A DNA stretch of 64,000 nt from NCBI GenBank assembly GCA_032716605.1, contig CM064572.1:45000563-45064562 (forward strand), in the 5' to 3' direction. Under the pieces are notes generated by a model. The model ran no database searches and was not told the DNA's origin. It saw only the letters and a program-made list of their open reading frames with translations. A program made the translations under genes and the position numbers. This document shows, piece after piece, positions 1-11,690 of this stretch (within the stretch, counting starts at the first letter, position 1; each line of letters starts with the position of its first letter). The stretch is from Paralithodes platypus (lineage: Eukaryota > Arthropoda > Malacostraca > Decapoda > Lithodidae).

Positions 1-207
1 ATGGAAAGACCCGTAAGGTCTAAAAAGGGCACTCTAATCGCAGTTAAGTGATTTTTTAATGTTACCACAGATAAACGTTTCTGCTCAAACAGATAATTCA
101 AATAATTAAAAACTAATGCCACTGAGGGTACAGTTTGTTCTGTCCTAACGATCCAAGAAGTAAAGGCTTGCCAATGTGATTGATACTGTCGTTTTGTAGA
201 CTGAGTA
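1..207 (-). pseudogene. Tyrosine recombinase of the DIRS element, distal N-terminal part
   Basis: The reverse complement of these bases gives an open frame with residues such as FTSWI, LNYLFEQ and LKNHLTAIR. This resembles the helical core-binding domain at the N-terminus of DIRS/Ngaro tyrosine recombinases. It continues the frame that stops at position 1171 once the 963-bp MITE and one copy of its TA duplication are taken out. The catalytic domain (R, H, R, Y) would lie left of the window, so activity cannot be judged. Confidence 0.75.
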
Positions 208-1170
208 CAGTAAAAGTCCGTTAATCCGACGACCGATGATTCGAATCTCCCAATAGTCCGAATTTTTCAATTTGAGGCCAAATCCGAATTCACCCGATGG
301 TCCGAATTTCAAGAAGTCCCAAAGTCCCCTTTTTGAGGCATTAGGCCACTCAAATGACACATAATGGAGCACACACATATCATATGTTCATGAATAAACT
401 TTAAAAGTTTACCATTGTCATTGTAGCCTATTATCTACTTCAAAACATTCAGATTAATGGTCAAAGGAAGCTACTGATATAATCGTAAACACCTTCGTCT
501 TCTTCTTCTTCCACATCGTCTGCTAGAGAGTTTGTTTTGCTCTTGAACGCATCCTTGGGACGCTCCGATGCGCTACTGGCTTGCACCGCATTTTCTGCAA
601 GCGCATTCAGTTTTGAGCTTGAAAACGCACCTTTGGACGTATTAGTCTTGAGCTTGAAAACGCACCTTTGGATGTTCCGATACGCTACTATTTATAGTTC
701 AGTGATCGGAGCATCCCAAGGGTGCTTTCAAGACAACAAGACAAGGGTGCTTTCAATACAATATAATATAACAGAGCATGTCACAAAAGGAAAATCACAA
801 AAGGAAAATTACAAGAACCTCTCAGGGAAGTGCGTTGTTAAGGCATTACTTACGAACCACATGATCTTCAAGAGCAAGACAAACTCGCTAGTAGACGGAA
901 GAAGAAGAAGACGTTTATATCAGCAGATTCTATGACCATTAATCTGAATGTTTTGAAGTAGGTAATAGGCTACAATGACATGGTAAACTTTTGAAGTGAT
1001 TTCATGAACATATGATATGTGTGTGTGCACCATTGTGTCATTTGGGTGGCCTAATGTCACAATGTTTTCGTCATACACAGGTTCATAGGGGTAAAGTCCG
1101 ATAATCCGAAAAAACCACTAATCCGAACGAGAGCCGGTCCGCTGCCCTTCGGATTAACGGAAGTTTACTG
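208..1170. mobile_element. pogo/Tigger-like MITE with long inverted arms
   Basis: The element starts CAGTAAAAGTCCGTTAATCC at 208 and ends, read inwards on the other strand, CAGTAAACTTCCGTTAATCC at 1170. TA dinucleotides at 206-207 and 1171-1172 form the target duplication, as in Tc1/mariner-pogo elements. Inverted similarity runs far inside: roughly 208-560 pairs with 860-1170, including a purine/pyrimidine block at 500-515 against 897-912, and 541-570 pairs with 706-733. Inside are two direct copies of a ~38-bp unit (about 610-647 and 648-685). There is no transposase ORF; the open frame at 537-935 has no family features. Confidence 0.85.
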
Positions 1171-2350
1171 TATATTGATTAAGTAATTTATTTGTCACAT
1201 CTCTACCGTATGGTGCTAGCCACTTGGCCTCCTGAATGTCCATAATGCAAAAGTCAGCGAGGTCGCTAGGTTGCCAATCGTGTCTAAGTGGAAATACCCG
1301 ACCGGGAGCGATACCGGGTCCGGGCACCACATTTTCAATTGCTGGTACCACAACTGCGCCGGCCACAGTGGCGCGATTAGCGAGACTAAGCCTCGATAAT
1401 CTCGTAGTTTGTTCACTACGTGGCACATTAGTGACGCATCTGGCGGTGGAAACAGATAGATGGAGCTCCATCTGTTCCAGTCTGTCACTAGGGCGTCTGG
1501 CCCCCTGCCGGCGTTTTCGCCCGGCGGGTGAGGTATAGAGGGAGTTTGTGAGTCTCCTCGGACGCAAAAAAAGATCCACTTGTGGATGGGAGAGCTCTGC
1601 AATCATTAGGTTGAAAATGGGTTGCTTGAGCTCCCATTCTACTGTCGTGCTCTGTCTCCGGGACAGAGCGTCTGCCCAGACGTTCGCTACGCCTGGGAGA
1701 TAAGATGCGTGAAGATAAATATCTAGACTGTTGGCTAGAGCAAAAATCTCTTCCGACACGTTTAGCAACTTCCTTGACCTCGTTGACCCTTGTTTCTGAA
1801 TACAGTGGACTGCATTCAGATTGTCCATTCTGAAGGCCATCAACTTGCCCCGTAACGCCGGGCCGTGAGCCTGAAGGAAATACAAGGGGACTAGTAATTC
1901 TTTGACATTGATGTGCGAGATTTCTAAGTGGGACCAAAGCCCCTGACCCTGGTGCCCCTTGATTTGACTGAAATCCCCAACCTATTGTGCCTGACGCATC
2001 CGTGTCTACCAATACCGTTGGTGGAGGAGAGGTCCATGACATTATTGAGTGCAATGTTTCCCTCTTCGCCCAGACCGCTAGTAAGGTGTGGATTAATTTC
2101 GGGATGGGCCATAATTTTCCCGCCGGTAAGAGCGGGAAATATTTGTTGCCTTCCAATATTAATCGTTTTACTTTCAACCGGCCCAACTTGACAGTTAGTT
2201 GAATCCAGTTGAGAGAGCCGACCAGAGACTCCCAGACCCTTCGAGTCGTAGTCAGACTGTGAAGAAACCTGAACAGTTTCCTGCGAAACCTGTTGCGATT
2301 CTCCACACTCTGACTCAGAGTGAGAGCGGCGGTGTCCCAGACCAGCCCTA
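1171..2350 (-). pseudogene. DIRS RNase H and start of tyrosine recombinase
   Basis: From high to low coordinates the protein first shows an RNase H start (VDTDASGTIGWGF, near 2000), then in another frame a DIRS-type tail with DNLNAV, YLPGVANVWADALSR and HPQVDLFL (about 1885-1530). The first recombinase residues follow, ending at ...NKLLNQY next to 1171. The RNase H degrades RNA in cDNA synthesis; the recombinase would integrate the circular product. At least one frameshift near 1890 separates the two RNase H parts, and the sequence between 1250 and 1530 is poorly preserved. Confidence 0.75.
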
Positions 2351-2359
2351 TCCACTGAA

Positions 2360-3020
2360 TTACTCGTGAGGGACAAGGTTTGACTTTACCAGATTTACCT
2401 TGAACCCTAGAGTTTTGACATGATTTAAAATTATATTGACATGTTTTATGCATAATTGTTGTGTCTCTGCCACCACCAGCCAGTCGTCCAGATACCACAA
2501 CACTCTGATCCCCTGTTTTAACAATGGCATCAGGGCTTGCCGGACTAGTTTTGTGAATAATCGAGGTGCCAGGTTCAAGCCGAACGGCATCCTCTGAAAA
2601 ACAAAATTTTGGTGCCTGATCCGTAAGGCCAAAAACCTTTGAAATCTTTTGTTGACCGATACGTGCCAAAGGCGTCTGTCAGGTCTAGTGAACACATCCA
2701 ACCTCCCGGCGGAAGTGTTAGCCTGATTTGGTGTACTGTTAACATTCTGAAAGATTCGTTGTGAATGTGAAGATTCAGATAAGACAGGTCTACGACCGGC
2801 CTCATCTGAACACTGTCCCTTTTGGGAACCAAAAATAGTTTGGACGTGAATACAGGGTAATTTGGGGGGACCGGGATGATGACATTCTTGGCAATCATTT
2901 CCTGGGCTAGTGACTCCACCTCTAAAGAAACAAAATTCGCCGTTGTCGGCTGACGTAATCGAGGTCGCTGGAGCCACTGCCAAGTGATGCCTTTGCGTGC
3001 CACCATCCGTGCCCAAGTGT
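2360..3020 (-). pseudogene. DIRS reverse transcriptase core
   Basis: Two overlapping frames together give a full set of RT motifs. The first frame (3006 to about 2670) has FLVPKRD, RPVVDLSYLN and the catalytic-D block CSLDLTDAF. The second (about 2665-2360) has FQRMPFGLNLAPRLFTKL and the catalytic box YLDDWLV. The switch falls directly after DAF, consistent with loss of one base. YLDD with a following WLV is usual for DIRS/Ngaro RTs, whereas LINEs show FADD. The two catalytic regions are in different frames, so no enzyme can be made. Confidence 0.85.
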
Positions 3021-4984
3021 TTAACGGCCATGCTTGGTGACACGTTCGGAACGACCCAGTTAGCAGACAAGGGTTCGCCGGCTGTACTACCCTCGGTTCC
3101 TCCGGCCTTAAGGTAGGCGCCGGGAGTGAGAGAGACTTTAGTTTTTGGATGGTGGGGTTGGTGCTGGACGCTTCGCCGGCTGGCTGGTGTTGGCCGAAGA
3201 CTGGCCCTGACCTGGTTTATGTTGGCCGCGTCCTCTCTGACCTGAAAACCTACTCTGTCTATGCCTGAACTGACCCTGGGGGAGTGGGAGGACTTAGGTG
3301 GAAGAAAAGGTTTAGATCCCCCTGGCTGAGCTTTAGTAGTAGGCCTGGGTTTGGGGAAGTTAAATGCAGGTTTCTTAGAAGGGGTGGGACTGTGCTTAAT
3401 GGCCTGTGCCATATTGAACACTGTTCGCCACACTTCAGGGGTCATTAAAGAGGGAGTAAGCACTGGTGACATAAGCACCTGATTAGCAATGCGATCAGGT
3501 AGCTTGCGAACTAACGACATCCTAAGATCTTGTCGTGCTCGTACCGCCTCAAGCAAGGCGGTAGTATGTCACCCAAGGATTGCATTGACGACTGAAGAAT
3601 CAGTCGCCGGGATAACTCAACCGATCTGCGAGCATCCGCATCTGCGATTGCCTGAGTGGATCGTAGTAAAGACTTAGCCACCTGCTGAGATACTATGTAC
3701 TGCGAGAACAGGCGAAAAGCTTTTCCCCGTAGCCTAAATTCTCTGTCTAGGTGAGTAGGGGTAGGGGTAGTCAGCTCACAAAGATTAATCTTAGGGGCAG
3801 CTAGAAATGAAAACAAAGCTGACGGGACTCCGCCGGCAGAACCCACCGGCATGGAGAACCATGAATGAGTATCCTGAGGTATCTGGTGGGAAGATTTAGA
3901 AGTGAAAGTGGTTGCAAAGTTTTGAGCCTCTACCTCCCAATCTACCCAAGGTCCTGGTCCCAACTGTCCCACCTTCAAAACTGGATTAGCTGCGTCGTCT
4001 GTGACGGTCTGTAAATCTAGTTCAGGAGTGAGAGCTGACAGAGTCTTAATATCATTAAACCCATCCAGCTTAGACCAGTCTGAAAATAGTTTTGAAGCTG
4101 AGGTAGGGGGTAAAGCAGGCTTAGAAGGCATACACAAAATAATCTTGATGATAATAACTAGGTATAGCCTTGATGTTTACGTCCAGAACATTACCTAAAG
4201 TATCCACGGCCCTTAGTTTCTTTGAATTATTGCCCTGGATGACCCACTCACGCGGTACCGGGAGTTCCCCTGACAAAGTAGGTTGGGCAAGCTTTGGTTT
4301 AGAGGAGTTCAAAAGAACCCATGACTCGTCTGGCCCATAAAGTAAGGGCATAGCTACCTTTCTAAGAGGCGCTTTGTCTAGAGGGGGTGGATTGACATCC
4401 GTTAAGGCCCTGACATTTGAAGTTGTCAAAGCCGCCGTAGCAGGCCTATTGATCCCTGAGGTTAAAAGAGTGGGAGGGTTAGGGATCTTAGATAAATCAA
4501 TCGAAGTCATCAGAGGCCGTACCGTAGAACTTGTCTTGGGAGCCCCCAAGTCCATGGTGGGGTTTTCCTGTTGTTGACCAAAAAATTTAGATAAAGCATG
4601 AGTAAGCAGCCCATTAATTTCTTGTGCCGTAACAAACTGGTTTGATGAAGAACTTACAGGTGAATCATTAGTATCCTGTGTGGCGTCCAAGCCTGAGCCT
4701 GACCCTTGTCCTTCCATCTCCGAAATTATAGAAACTTCATCTTTCTCCTCCTGATCCTCCTGAGAAGACCACGCCGAGGCAGGGGTACCTTGTTGCCAAG
4801 ATAAGTCTGGGATAGAGGATGGGATCGCCGCGTCCCTGTGGACATCGGCTACTGTGTGACTCGTTTGAGTCGGACGTGGGTGATCAGACCCTGGTTGCGC
4901 AAACCGCCAAACTCCGAGGCCCTGGCCTACGCTCTCTTGAGAGTCTGAAAAATTCTCAATTACTGAACCCCCTGAACTTTCCAA
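3021..4984 (-). pseudogene. DIRS gag-like region, middle and C-terminal parts
   Basis: Minus-strand open frames at 4984-4121, 4137-3511 and 3556 onwards form one decayed polyprotein. The first part is acidic and Ser/Pro-rich with a short conserved stretch (PREWVIQGNN). The second contains RLRGKAFRLFSQY and SLGDILPPCL; the third continues with RQDLRMSLVRKLP before a Pro/Lys-rich linker to RT. These fit the nucleocapsid-like ORF that precedes RT in DIRS elements. The frame changes near 4125 (a T-run) and 3535 look like single-base indels. The function is inferred only from position and general character. Confidence 0.6.
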
Positions 4985-5095
4985 TTCCAGTGGTTAAAAT
5001 ATTACGTGGCAAATCCTCTTTTGGGACAGGCACTGGCACTGGACTCGTGGGCCTTAACACAAACTCTGTCTGGGGTAGAGGTACCATGAGATGCA

Positions 5096-5746
5096 CTAGT
5101 AGTTGGAGAATGTCGAGAGGACTTTCCGTTTATGAGAATCCTTTTTAGAGGATTTATGGCTACGGTGTGACCGCGAACTATTCTTAGATCTAGAGGAATC
5201 CTCGCCGTGACCACTGGTGGAACCTTCCGTCCTGCTCTTCTTACTCGCCGGTGAAGAGGCCCGACTAGATGACTGGTGTCTAAGAGGAGACCTAGACCGG
5301 GATCTCGCCCAAGACGAAGAGGCGGATACCGGGGGTGTAGGCTCTCTTGGGCGTTTAGGTGTAGCCGCAGAGGATACAGAACCCTGACCAGTCTCCGCCG
5401 GCTTAATACTCGTGACTCGAGAGGAACGTTTAGGGGGAGGGTGTTCGGAGAGCAATCTATCCCAAAGTGGGACGTTGTCACATTGAAGTGATTTATGTGC
5501 AACAATGGTAGTGTAGGCTGACATCTGTTGCCTAACCTCTCTTAAGGCTACCGCCGCGGTCTTATCATTATCACAAAGGACCTTTAAAGCTAATTGGGAG
5601 CAAAAAGAACAATTACGCATAACCCAGAGACCCCTTGAATGGTCTAGACATTTAACACACCTTATGCAACAGGTATGCGCAAAAATAGGGATACCAGCAC
5701 AAGCAGGGGTAGTGCACAAAGCAAAAACTGGGGCCACGGTAGCCAT
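5096..5746 (-). pseudogene. DIRS ORF1 N-terminal cysteine-rich / SR-rich segment
   Basis: A 217-codon minus-strand ORF starts at the ATG at 5744-5746. Its first 60 residues hold many cysteines (CTTPACAG, CCIRCVKC, CSFCSQ), a spacing compatible with a zinc-binding module. The C-terminal third is rich in Ser, Arg and Lys (RSRSRSP, SRSHRSHKSS), like an SR-type nucleic-acid-binding tail. It is in the same frame as the gag-like piece at 4984 but separated by stops. It is probably the first ORF of the DIRS element; a separate gene cannot be excluded. Confidence 0.45.
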
Positions 5747-7600
5747 GACAGAGACTGGTGGAAGGAAACTACCGCCGGGTCTGTATTGGTCCGCCGGAGC
5801 TCAGCTCTGGAAAAAAAAAAAATTTCCAGGAATTAATGCTCATAAGGTTAACCCAACATGTTTCGCGCACAAGTGTTAATAACCCGCCGGGTAACGAGAT
5901 GTAATGGCACAAACACAGCTCGCTACGCGGTGGGGTTCAGAAATCTAAACAAATCTTTTGTTAAAGAAAGTGAAGAATACCCTCTGATATAATATAACGG
6001 TCCAGCATGGCGCTTATAGTCTCTTGGTGGTGGCGACTGTCTCAAGATTCAATTTTGTAACAAAGCAACCCCCCAAAAAGACGCCGGCCCTTGAAATATT
6101 TTAGTAGAATAGCACAGGGCAGGATGATACGAGATCTGATGTCTAACGAATTGTCACAAAAGATCGCCGTAAGTTAGAAGGCGGGGATACCTACTTGTAT
6201 CACTAAATTAAGTGGTTAAATCGAATTTTGTAAATTCCTTAGTTCCTCCACCTAGGAGCACCCGCCGGGTGAGAAGAATCGATATATTAACCTAAATTGA
6301 ACCTTCAATTGCCGTAAAAGTAAAGGCGGCGATACACATAGTATCACTAAATGGATTGGTTAACTAACTGAAAGACATAAGTCGTTCATCCCACCCTACC
6401 CAGGTGCACCCGCCGGGTGAGATGTCCAAACATTAACCCCATAAGTTCCTGTCCCCACTTCTTTGTAAAAGATCGCCGGGGAGGAAAGCCTAAAACAACA
6501 GCTAGGTTTTTTCAAGTGGCTTTTGAAAACCGGGTAGAAAAACTACATAACGTATGTCCGCATGAACAATCGTTTTATAGATGGGAACAGCCATCCCGCC
6601 GGGAATCAAAGGAGGCCTGAAACCAGGCATCCACAGAGACGCAGTCCTGGAGAGCCACAGACACCCCAACGGCCGGGGAACAACCCAGTGTTAACAACCA
6701 CTTGTAGCCCAACACCACCCACGGTCGCGACTTTCATGGTGAAACCGAGAAAATCCCGCCGGAAGGCAACCCACCCTGAACAGACACCATCTGAACAACA
6801 AGAGACCCCAGGACAGCCACGCACGACCACCCCAAGGTCCTCCATAATCCGTGGAATTAGCCATACACAACTAAACCAGGAAACAATTATAGTCCGAGGA
6901 ATTAGCCAATACATGACTAAAACCTGCAGACACATGACACAGTAGGTCATATCTATTAATAAGAAACAATAACACTAGTACATGTGGCAAAGCTACGAGC
7001 GGCTGGCTAGGCCTAGGTAGACGGCATAATAAAAGTTGAAATATACACAAACACTGGAATATCACAACAGGAACCACCGCCAACACACCACCGTAGCAAA
7101 AAACTTCCGACCAAGTGCAGACTGACTCGGGACCCAGAAAAAACTTCACTAAGTGAAGAAAAATACGCTGGGAACGTCAGAAACAAATCTTACCTCATCA
7201 GAAAGATAAAAGGCAGCACTAACTAACGCGTAGTGAAAGCCGCCTGCATCACAAACTAACTCAGCGGTGAAAAAGTTCACATGTCCACAACGGGACCACG
7301 AGGGTACATCCGAAATAGATGCCCCATACACTCGACCCAAAATACCTGCACTGCGGGCAACCAGCCCATGACACTCCTGCTACGCCTATCCTAACCTTAC
7401 TCGATACATCCTAGAGTAAACAAATGAGAAAAAACTCACTAGGGACACCACGAATGCGGAACTAGCGGAGCGTGGGGAGGCACGTCCGGGCAGGCTGAAC
7501 GCAGAGCAGAGAAGGAAGAATGACGCCTGAATCAGCGTCTGGTCAGAAATCCACACAAGTACATCCACGATATGATGGAAAGCTTATTGGATAGTTTATT
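5747..7600. repeat. Non-coding stretch with CGCCGGG-centred degenerate repeats
   Basis: No coding signal is convincing here. The core ACCCGCCGGGT recurs near 5885, 6255 and 6410, with partial copies near 5775 and 6596. The two best copies lie in a ~155-bp degenerate direct repeat (about 6180-6290 and 6330-6440) that shares GTATCACTAAAT, GGTTAA and CACCCGCCGGGTGAGA. Lying directly before the DIRS ORFs, this may be the leader or terminal repeat of that element. From 6960 to 7600 nothing is recognised. Confidence 0.45.
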
Positions 7601-9088
7601 TTATTTTCTTTTTGTTTTTTTTTTTTACGAAGTTTTTTCGTAGTGAGAACCCAATTCATAATGACTGAAGCCATGAGTGAGGTCGCGTGCGCTCATGATG
7701 AGGCTCCTCAGTTTTTAAATGCTCTGCGCGGTAGATTCAAAACTACGGCGGATTATTGTTTGAAGAGGATGCCTTATGTAATAGGCATGTTCTTCATGAT
7801 GAGGGGCCACTAATAAATTATGGAATGACACTACTGAAACTCATACGATGCCGACAGAGTGGGCGCGTCGACATGGACGTCGTGTCGAGCAAAGGCTTCG
7901 AGCCGTACCTGCCAACTCGCAGGCACCGGGCGCACCCCTTGTGCATGCGTAAGAGCTCGTTCCGGGCGGGATGCCACGATGACGGCTTCCCGTAAAGGGA
8001 AGGGAAGCGACGTCCGGTAGGGACCTGAAACGTCCCGAGGGATGGAACGTGGACAGGCCGACCAACCAGCCCCAGGCTACACGCAGGGAGCATGACTAAA
8101 GAAGTCGATGCCGCCTGGGAGCGAGTGGGAGGATGGACAACCGGAGCAGCAACCACAGGTAGAGCAGGTTACGTAGGCAAGAACACCGCCCAGTACGGAA
8201 GCACGCCCGGAGATCGTACAGGGGAAGAGACAGGGCGGAGTGGAGCCGTAGACCGTCGGCGACGTGGTGAAGGAGAGCGGCGTCTCGCCTACGACCCGGC
8301 GTCCTCGGAAACAGTAGGGACGTCCGAACGAGGCACCGGGGGAAAAGCGTTCAGGCGCCAGGAAGACAGCAGAGGAAAGGGGAAGCATGGGACGCACCCC
8401 TTCGTCAAGGAAGCGCGGAAACCGTCGGAGGCGGTCCTTTACAGAGAGAGCGAAACCCCGATCATGGAGCGCAGAGGCGAGACCGTGCCTCTACACCGTC
8501 CGGGAACGTAGGACGAGACCCAAAGGTTAAGATCGACGAGACACGGTCTACACCTCCGAGGGTTAAACCCATCGCGGTTGGAGCACGAGACATCGGTAGG
8601 ACTCTCCATGTCCCAACGGCATGGCAGGACGGGAACCCCCACGGTGTGCGCAGGGAGGAAAGGACATCCTCACTGCAACCGGAAAGGAAAAGATACCGAT
8701 GGCCCATGGATGAAGCACCCCCGGCAGAGCAGGGGAAGAAAGCAGGCGGGCCACAAAGAGTTACCACAGGTAAATAGGAGGGACGGCAGTAGAGCGTCCC
8801 AGGAATACCGCCATGTACATAAGCATGGGGCTGATGGAGGCAAAACCGGTCAGCGTTGGCCTCCTGAGCCTTGGGTGGAGCCACATGGATGGCCTGAACC
8901 GGACAGAGGAGTCGGAGATCGTCAGCGGATGGTGAAGGAGAGCGACGACCCACCTTCATTGCGGAGTCCTCGAAACAGCCAGGACGCCCGAACGAGGCAC
9001 TTGGAGGAAAGGCGATCTGGCGCCTTGAAGACTTCCGACGCGCACGCCTATGGCGTGCGCAAGGAGGAAGTGACATCCACATCGCAAT
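7601..9088. repeat. GC-rich diverged tandem duplication up to assembly gap
   Basis: After a T-run at about 7610-7625 the base composition turns GC-rich to the gap. Segments at 8245-8365 and 8910-9030 are clearly related: both carry GGTGAAGGAGAGCG, then TCCTCG.AAACAG, then CCGAACGAGGCAC and a GCGCC block. Segments at 8639-8678 and 9046-9087 share GTGCGCA.GGAGGAA..GACATCC. The spacing (about 665 and 408) is unequal, so this is a rearranged rather than a simple tandem array. Several frames are open on both strands only because stop codons are rare in GC-rich sequence. No gene is recognised. Confidence 0.5.
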
Positions 9089-9188
9089 NNNNNNNNNNNN
9101 NNNNNNNNNNNNNNNNNNNNNNNNNNNNNNNNNNNNNNNNNNNNNNNNNNNNNNNNNNNNNNNNNNNNNNNNNNNNNNNNNNNNNNNN
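9089..9188. other. Assembly gap of 100 N
   Basis: Exactly 100 N bases separate GC-rich repeat DNA from the LINE on the right. The round number suggests a gap of unknown true size. Confidence 0.99.
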
Positions 9189-9245
9189 TCCTTCGGACAT
9201 TCTGAGAATGGCTACGGTGGAATGTGTAGTGGCATGAATGTATGG

Positions 9246-10010
9246 CACAAAGAGAGAAGAGGTTCTGGAAGTAAATTAGTGAATGCCAGGCTGGATGTAT
9301 GTGGAATGGACAGAGACCAAATGGAAAGGTTCAGATGTGAGAGAGTGGGAGGTGTGGAATGGCGTGTGTGTGCTGGAGTGAGGTGAAGGAACAGCGAGAG
9401 AAGGTGGCATGTTTGTTTGTAACGTAGCCAACTGGAAAGGAATGTGTAAAGAGAGTATGGGTCTGTGGGTTCAAGGATTGTGGTGGGTGACGAATGAAAG
9501 TAGGGACTTACAAACGTGGGGTGATTGTATGGGTGTATGCCCCGAAGCAGAGGAAGAGTATACTTGAAAGAAAGAAAAGAGGAGTTCTGGATGAATGTGG
9601 ACGGCGTTCCTGGAGAAGTTTGACCAAGAACGAAAGAATATTTCTGATTGGGGGAGAGATGGAATAGGTAAGGTGGGTGATAGGAAAGTTGAAGAGGAGT
9701 GGTGGGATGGGTGGGGGGTACCATCAGAGGTGAATGGGAATGGTAGTGCACTTGTGGACGTATGTGTGGGGAGGAGGCTGTGGATAGCCAACACCTTACT
9801 TCCGACACAGGAATGATCCACAGGTTACACGTGGAAACGGAGTGTTGACGATGGAAGGATAAGACAGTGGTGGAACGAAAGTCATTGATTGAGTTATGGT
9901 TATGTGTGGATGAAACGAATGAAGAAATTCTGTGATGGATGCTAGGGTTGTATAGGGGATTGGAGGGGGTCTGTCTGATCATTATGTAGTGGTAGCTAAG
10001 GTTAGGATAC
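9246..10010 (+). pseudogene. LINE apurinic-type endonuclease remnant
   Basis: Across several frames one reads KRGVIVWVYAP-like, EEFWMNVDG, GVPSEVNGNGSALVDVCV, RRLWIANTL and finally SDHYVVVAKV (9970-10000). The spacing matches the APE-type endonuclease of LINEs, where the final SDH carries catalytic residues. At least four frame changes are needed to read through, so it cannot act. The longest clean stretch is 9595-9816. Confidence 0.6.
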
Positions 10011-10457
10011 AATAAAGAAGTGGGATGAGTTGAGAGCGGGAGGGAGGTCGAGAGGAGGGTGGAATGGTTGAGGAGGGTGGAGAGGTTGCAGGAGGAGGAA
10101 ACAGGGTAGGAGTACAGGAGAGCAGTGGAAAGACTACTCAGGTGGGTTTCGACCTGGAAGTTATGGAGGAAGGTGGAGGAGAGTGAGCAAGGTGTTTAAA
10201 GGATGAGAATCTGTGCAGCATGTGAGGAGGTGTGTGGAGTGAGGAGAAGAGGGAGGGGAGTGAAAGGTACAGCATGGTGGACAGAAGGAGGTACGAATAA
10301 GCTGTGGAAGAAAGAAGAAAGCATATAGAGAGTGGTTGGGTAGCAGAGGGAATGAAGATTCCGAGAGACAGAAACGAGCGAGGTACGTGGAGAGTAAAGA
10401 GGGTGGCGAAGAAGGAGTAGTGAGGAAAGTAAGAGAAGAGTAGATGAGGAATTTGGA

Positions 10458-11690
10458 ATGAATCTGAGTGTAAAATGGAGGGAGAGTAAGAAACTGTTCT
10501 GGAAAGAAGTCAAGAAAGTTAGGGAAGGTAGCAAGGGAACCCGTGAGGGTGTGAAAGATAAGAATGGGAGAATGCTAGCCGAGAAGCAAGAGAGAGTCGA
10601 AAGATGGAGGGAGTACTTCAGTGAGTTGCTAAATGAAAGGAATGAAGAGCCAGCAAACATAGCTGGATATGGTATGGGAGGGAGAAGAAGAGAAGTAGTG
10701 GAGGAGGAGGTGGGGATCAGGAGGTCAGAAGTGTGGGAAGCCATGAAAAGAGTGAAGTTGGGGAAAGCACCAGGAACAGATGGAGTGTGTGGGGAAATGT
10801 TGAGGTATGGTGGTGAGATAGTGATAGAATGGGTATGGAAAATGTGCAAACTAGCAGGGGAGAAGGGGAGTGCACCCGATGACTGGAAGACTGGCATAAT
10901 AGTCCCCCTATATAAGGGCAAAGGGGAAAGAGGAGTGTGTGGTAACCACCGAGGAATATGTCTTCTAAGCTTAGTAGGGAAGGTATACAGTAGGGTAGTG
11001 ATTGAGAGAGTGAGAGTGAGAACGGGAGAAATGGATAGGCGACGAGCAGGGAGGTTTTAGGAAGGGAAGAGGATGTGTAGATCAGATTTTTACCCTGAAT
11101 TGTGTTGTGGAGAAGTATCTGGAGAAGAACACAGGGTGTATGTTGCCTTTATGGACGTGGAGAAGGCCTATGACAGAGTGGATAGAGAAGGTTTGTGGAA
11201 AGTACTTAGAATATACGGAGTAGAGGGCAAGTTGCTGAAAGCAGTGAAGAGCATGTATGAGGGTGCAAAGGCGGCAGTACGTGTGGAGAGTGAGCAGAGC
11301 GAGTTCTTTGACCTGAATGTTGGTTTGAAACAGGGGTGTGTGATGTCCCCGTGGTTGTTTACTGTATATATGGATGGAGTTATGAAAGAAATACTATCAA
11401 GAGCAGTGGATTTTGGTGTATCGCTGAAAAGGGAGGGAATTGAGTGGAAGCTACCTATACTGCTGTTTGCGGATGATACAGTTCTGATGAGTGATAATGA
11501 ATGGGAGTTGCAGGGTCTGGTAAATGAGTTTGGAACAGTGTGCGAAAAACGGAATTTGAAGGTAAATACGGGGAAGAGCAAGGTTATGGTCTTCGAAAGG
11601 GGTGAAGTCACAGAGTGTGAGGTGAAGCTGAACGGTCAGGCTATGGAGATCGTCAACTCTTTTAAGTATCTGGGCAGTTGTGTTGAGTAA
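10458..11690 (+). pseudogene. LINE reverse transcriptase
   Basis: Two open frames, 10458-11060 and 11073-11690, together cover the RT domain. The first ends with GKAPGTDGVCGEML, DDWKTGIIVPLYKGKG and NHRGICLLSLVGKVY. The second has VAFMDVEKAYDRVDREGLW, GLKQGCVMSPWLF and the catalytic LLFADDTVLMS. This enzyme would make cDNA by target-primed reverse transcription. A frameshift and stop at about 11056-11072 divide fingers from palm. The second frame stops at 11688-11690 after FKYLGSCVE, just before the usual tail. Confidence 0.85.

Larger units (their letters stand above)
1..5746 (-). mobile_element. DIRS-like tyrosine-recombinase retrotransposon, decayed
   Basis: Read on the minus strand from 5746 downwards, this stretch holds a gag-like region, a reverse transcriptase with a YLDD box, an RNase H with a DIRS-style tail, and the start of a tyrosine recombinase. 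That order, with a recombinase instead of a DDE integrase, is diagnostic of DIRS/Ngaro-type elements. No LTRs are seen. The coding frame changes near 4125, 3535, 2670 and 1890, so the copy is dead. A MITE at 208-1170 splits the recombinase, and the window edge cuts off the rest of it. The outer limit above 5746 is not defined; the repeats at 5750-6620 may be its terminal region. Confidence 0.85.

Noticed and set aside
537..935. 132-codon ORF inside the 208-1170 element as a transposase
   Set aside because: It lies across inverted and direct repeats and has no DDE or helix-turn-helix features; far too short.
7756..9237. Overlapping ORFs of 60-220 codons at 7756-9237 as genes
   Set aside because: Several frames on both strands are open together in GC-rich repeat DNA, without domains; one crosses the N gap.
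9212..10012. 266-codon minus-strand ORF rich in Ser, His and Pro
   Set aside because: It is the antisense of the purine-rich LINE endonuclease remnant, as are the minus ORFs at 10196-10921 and 11168-11611.
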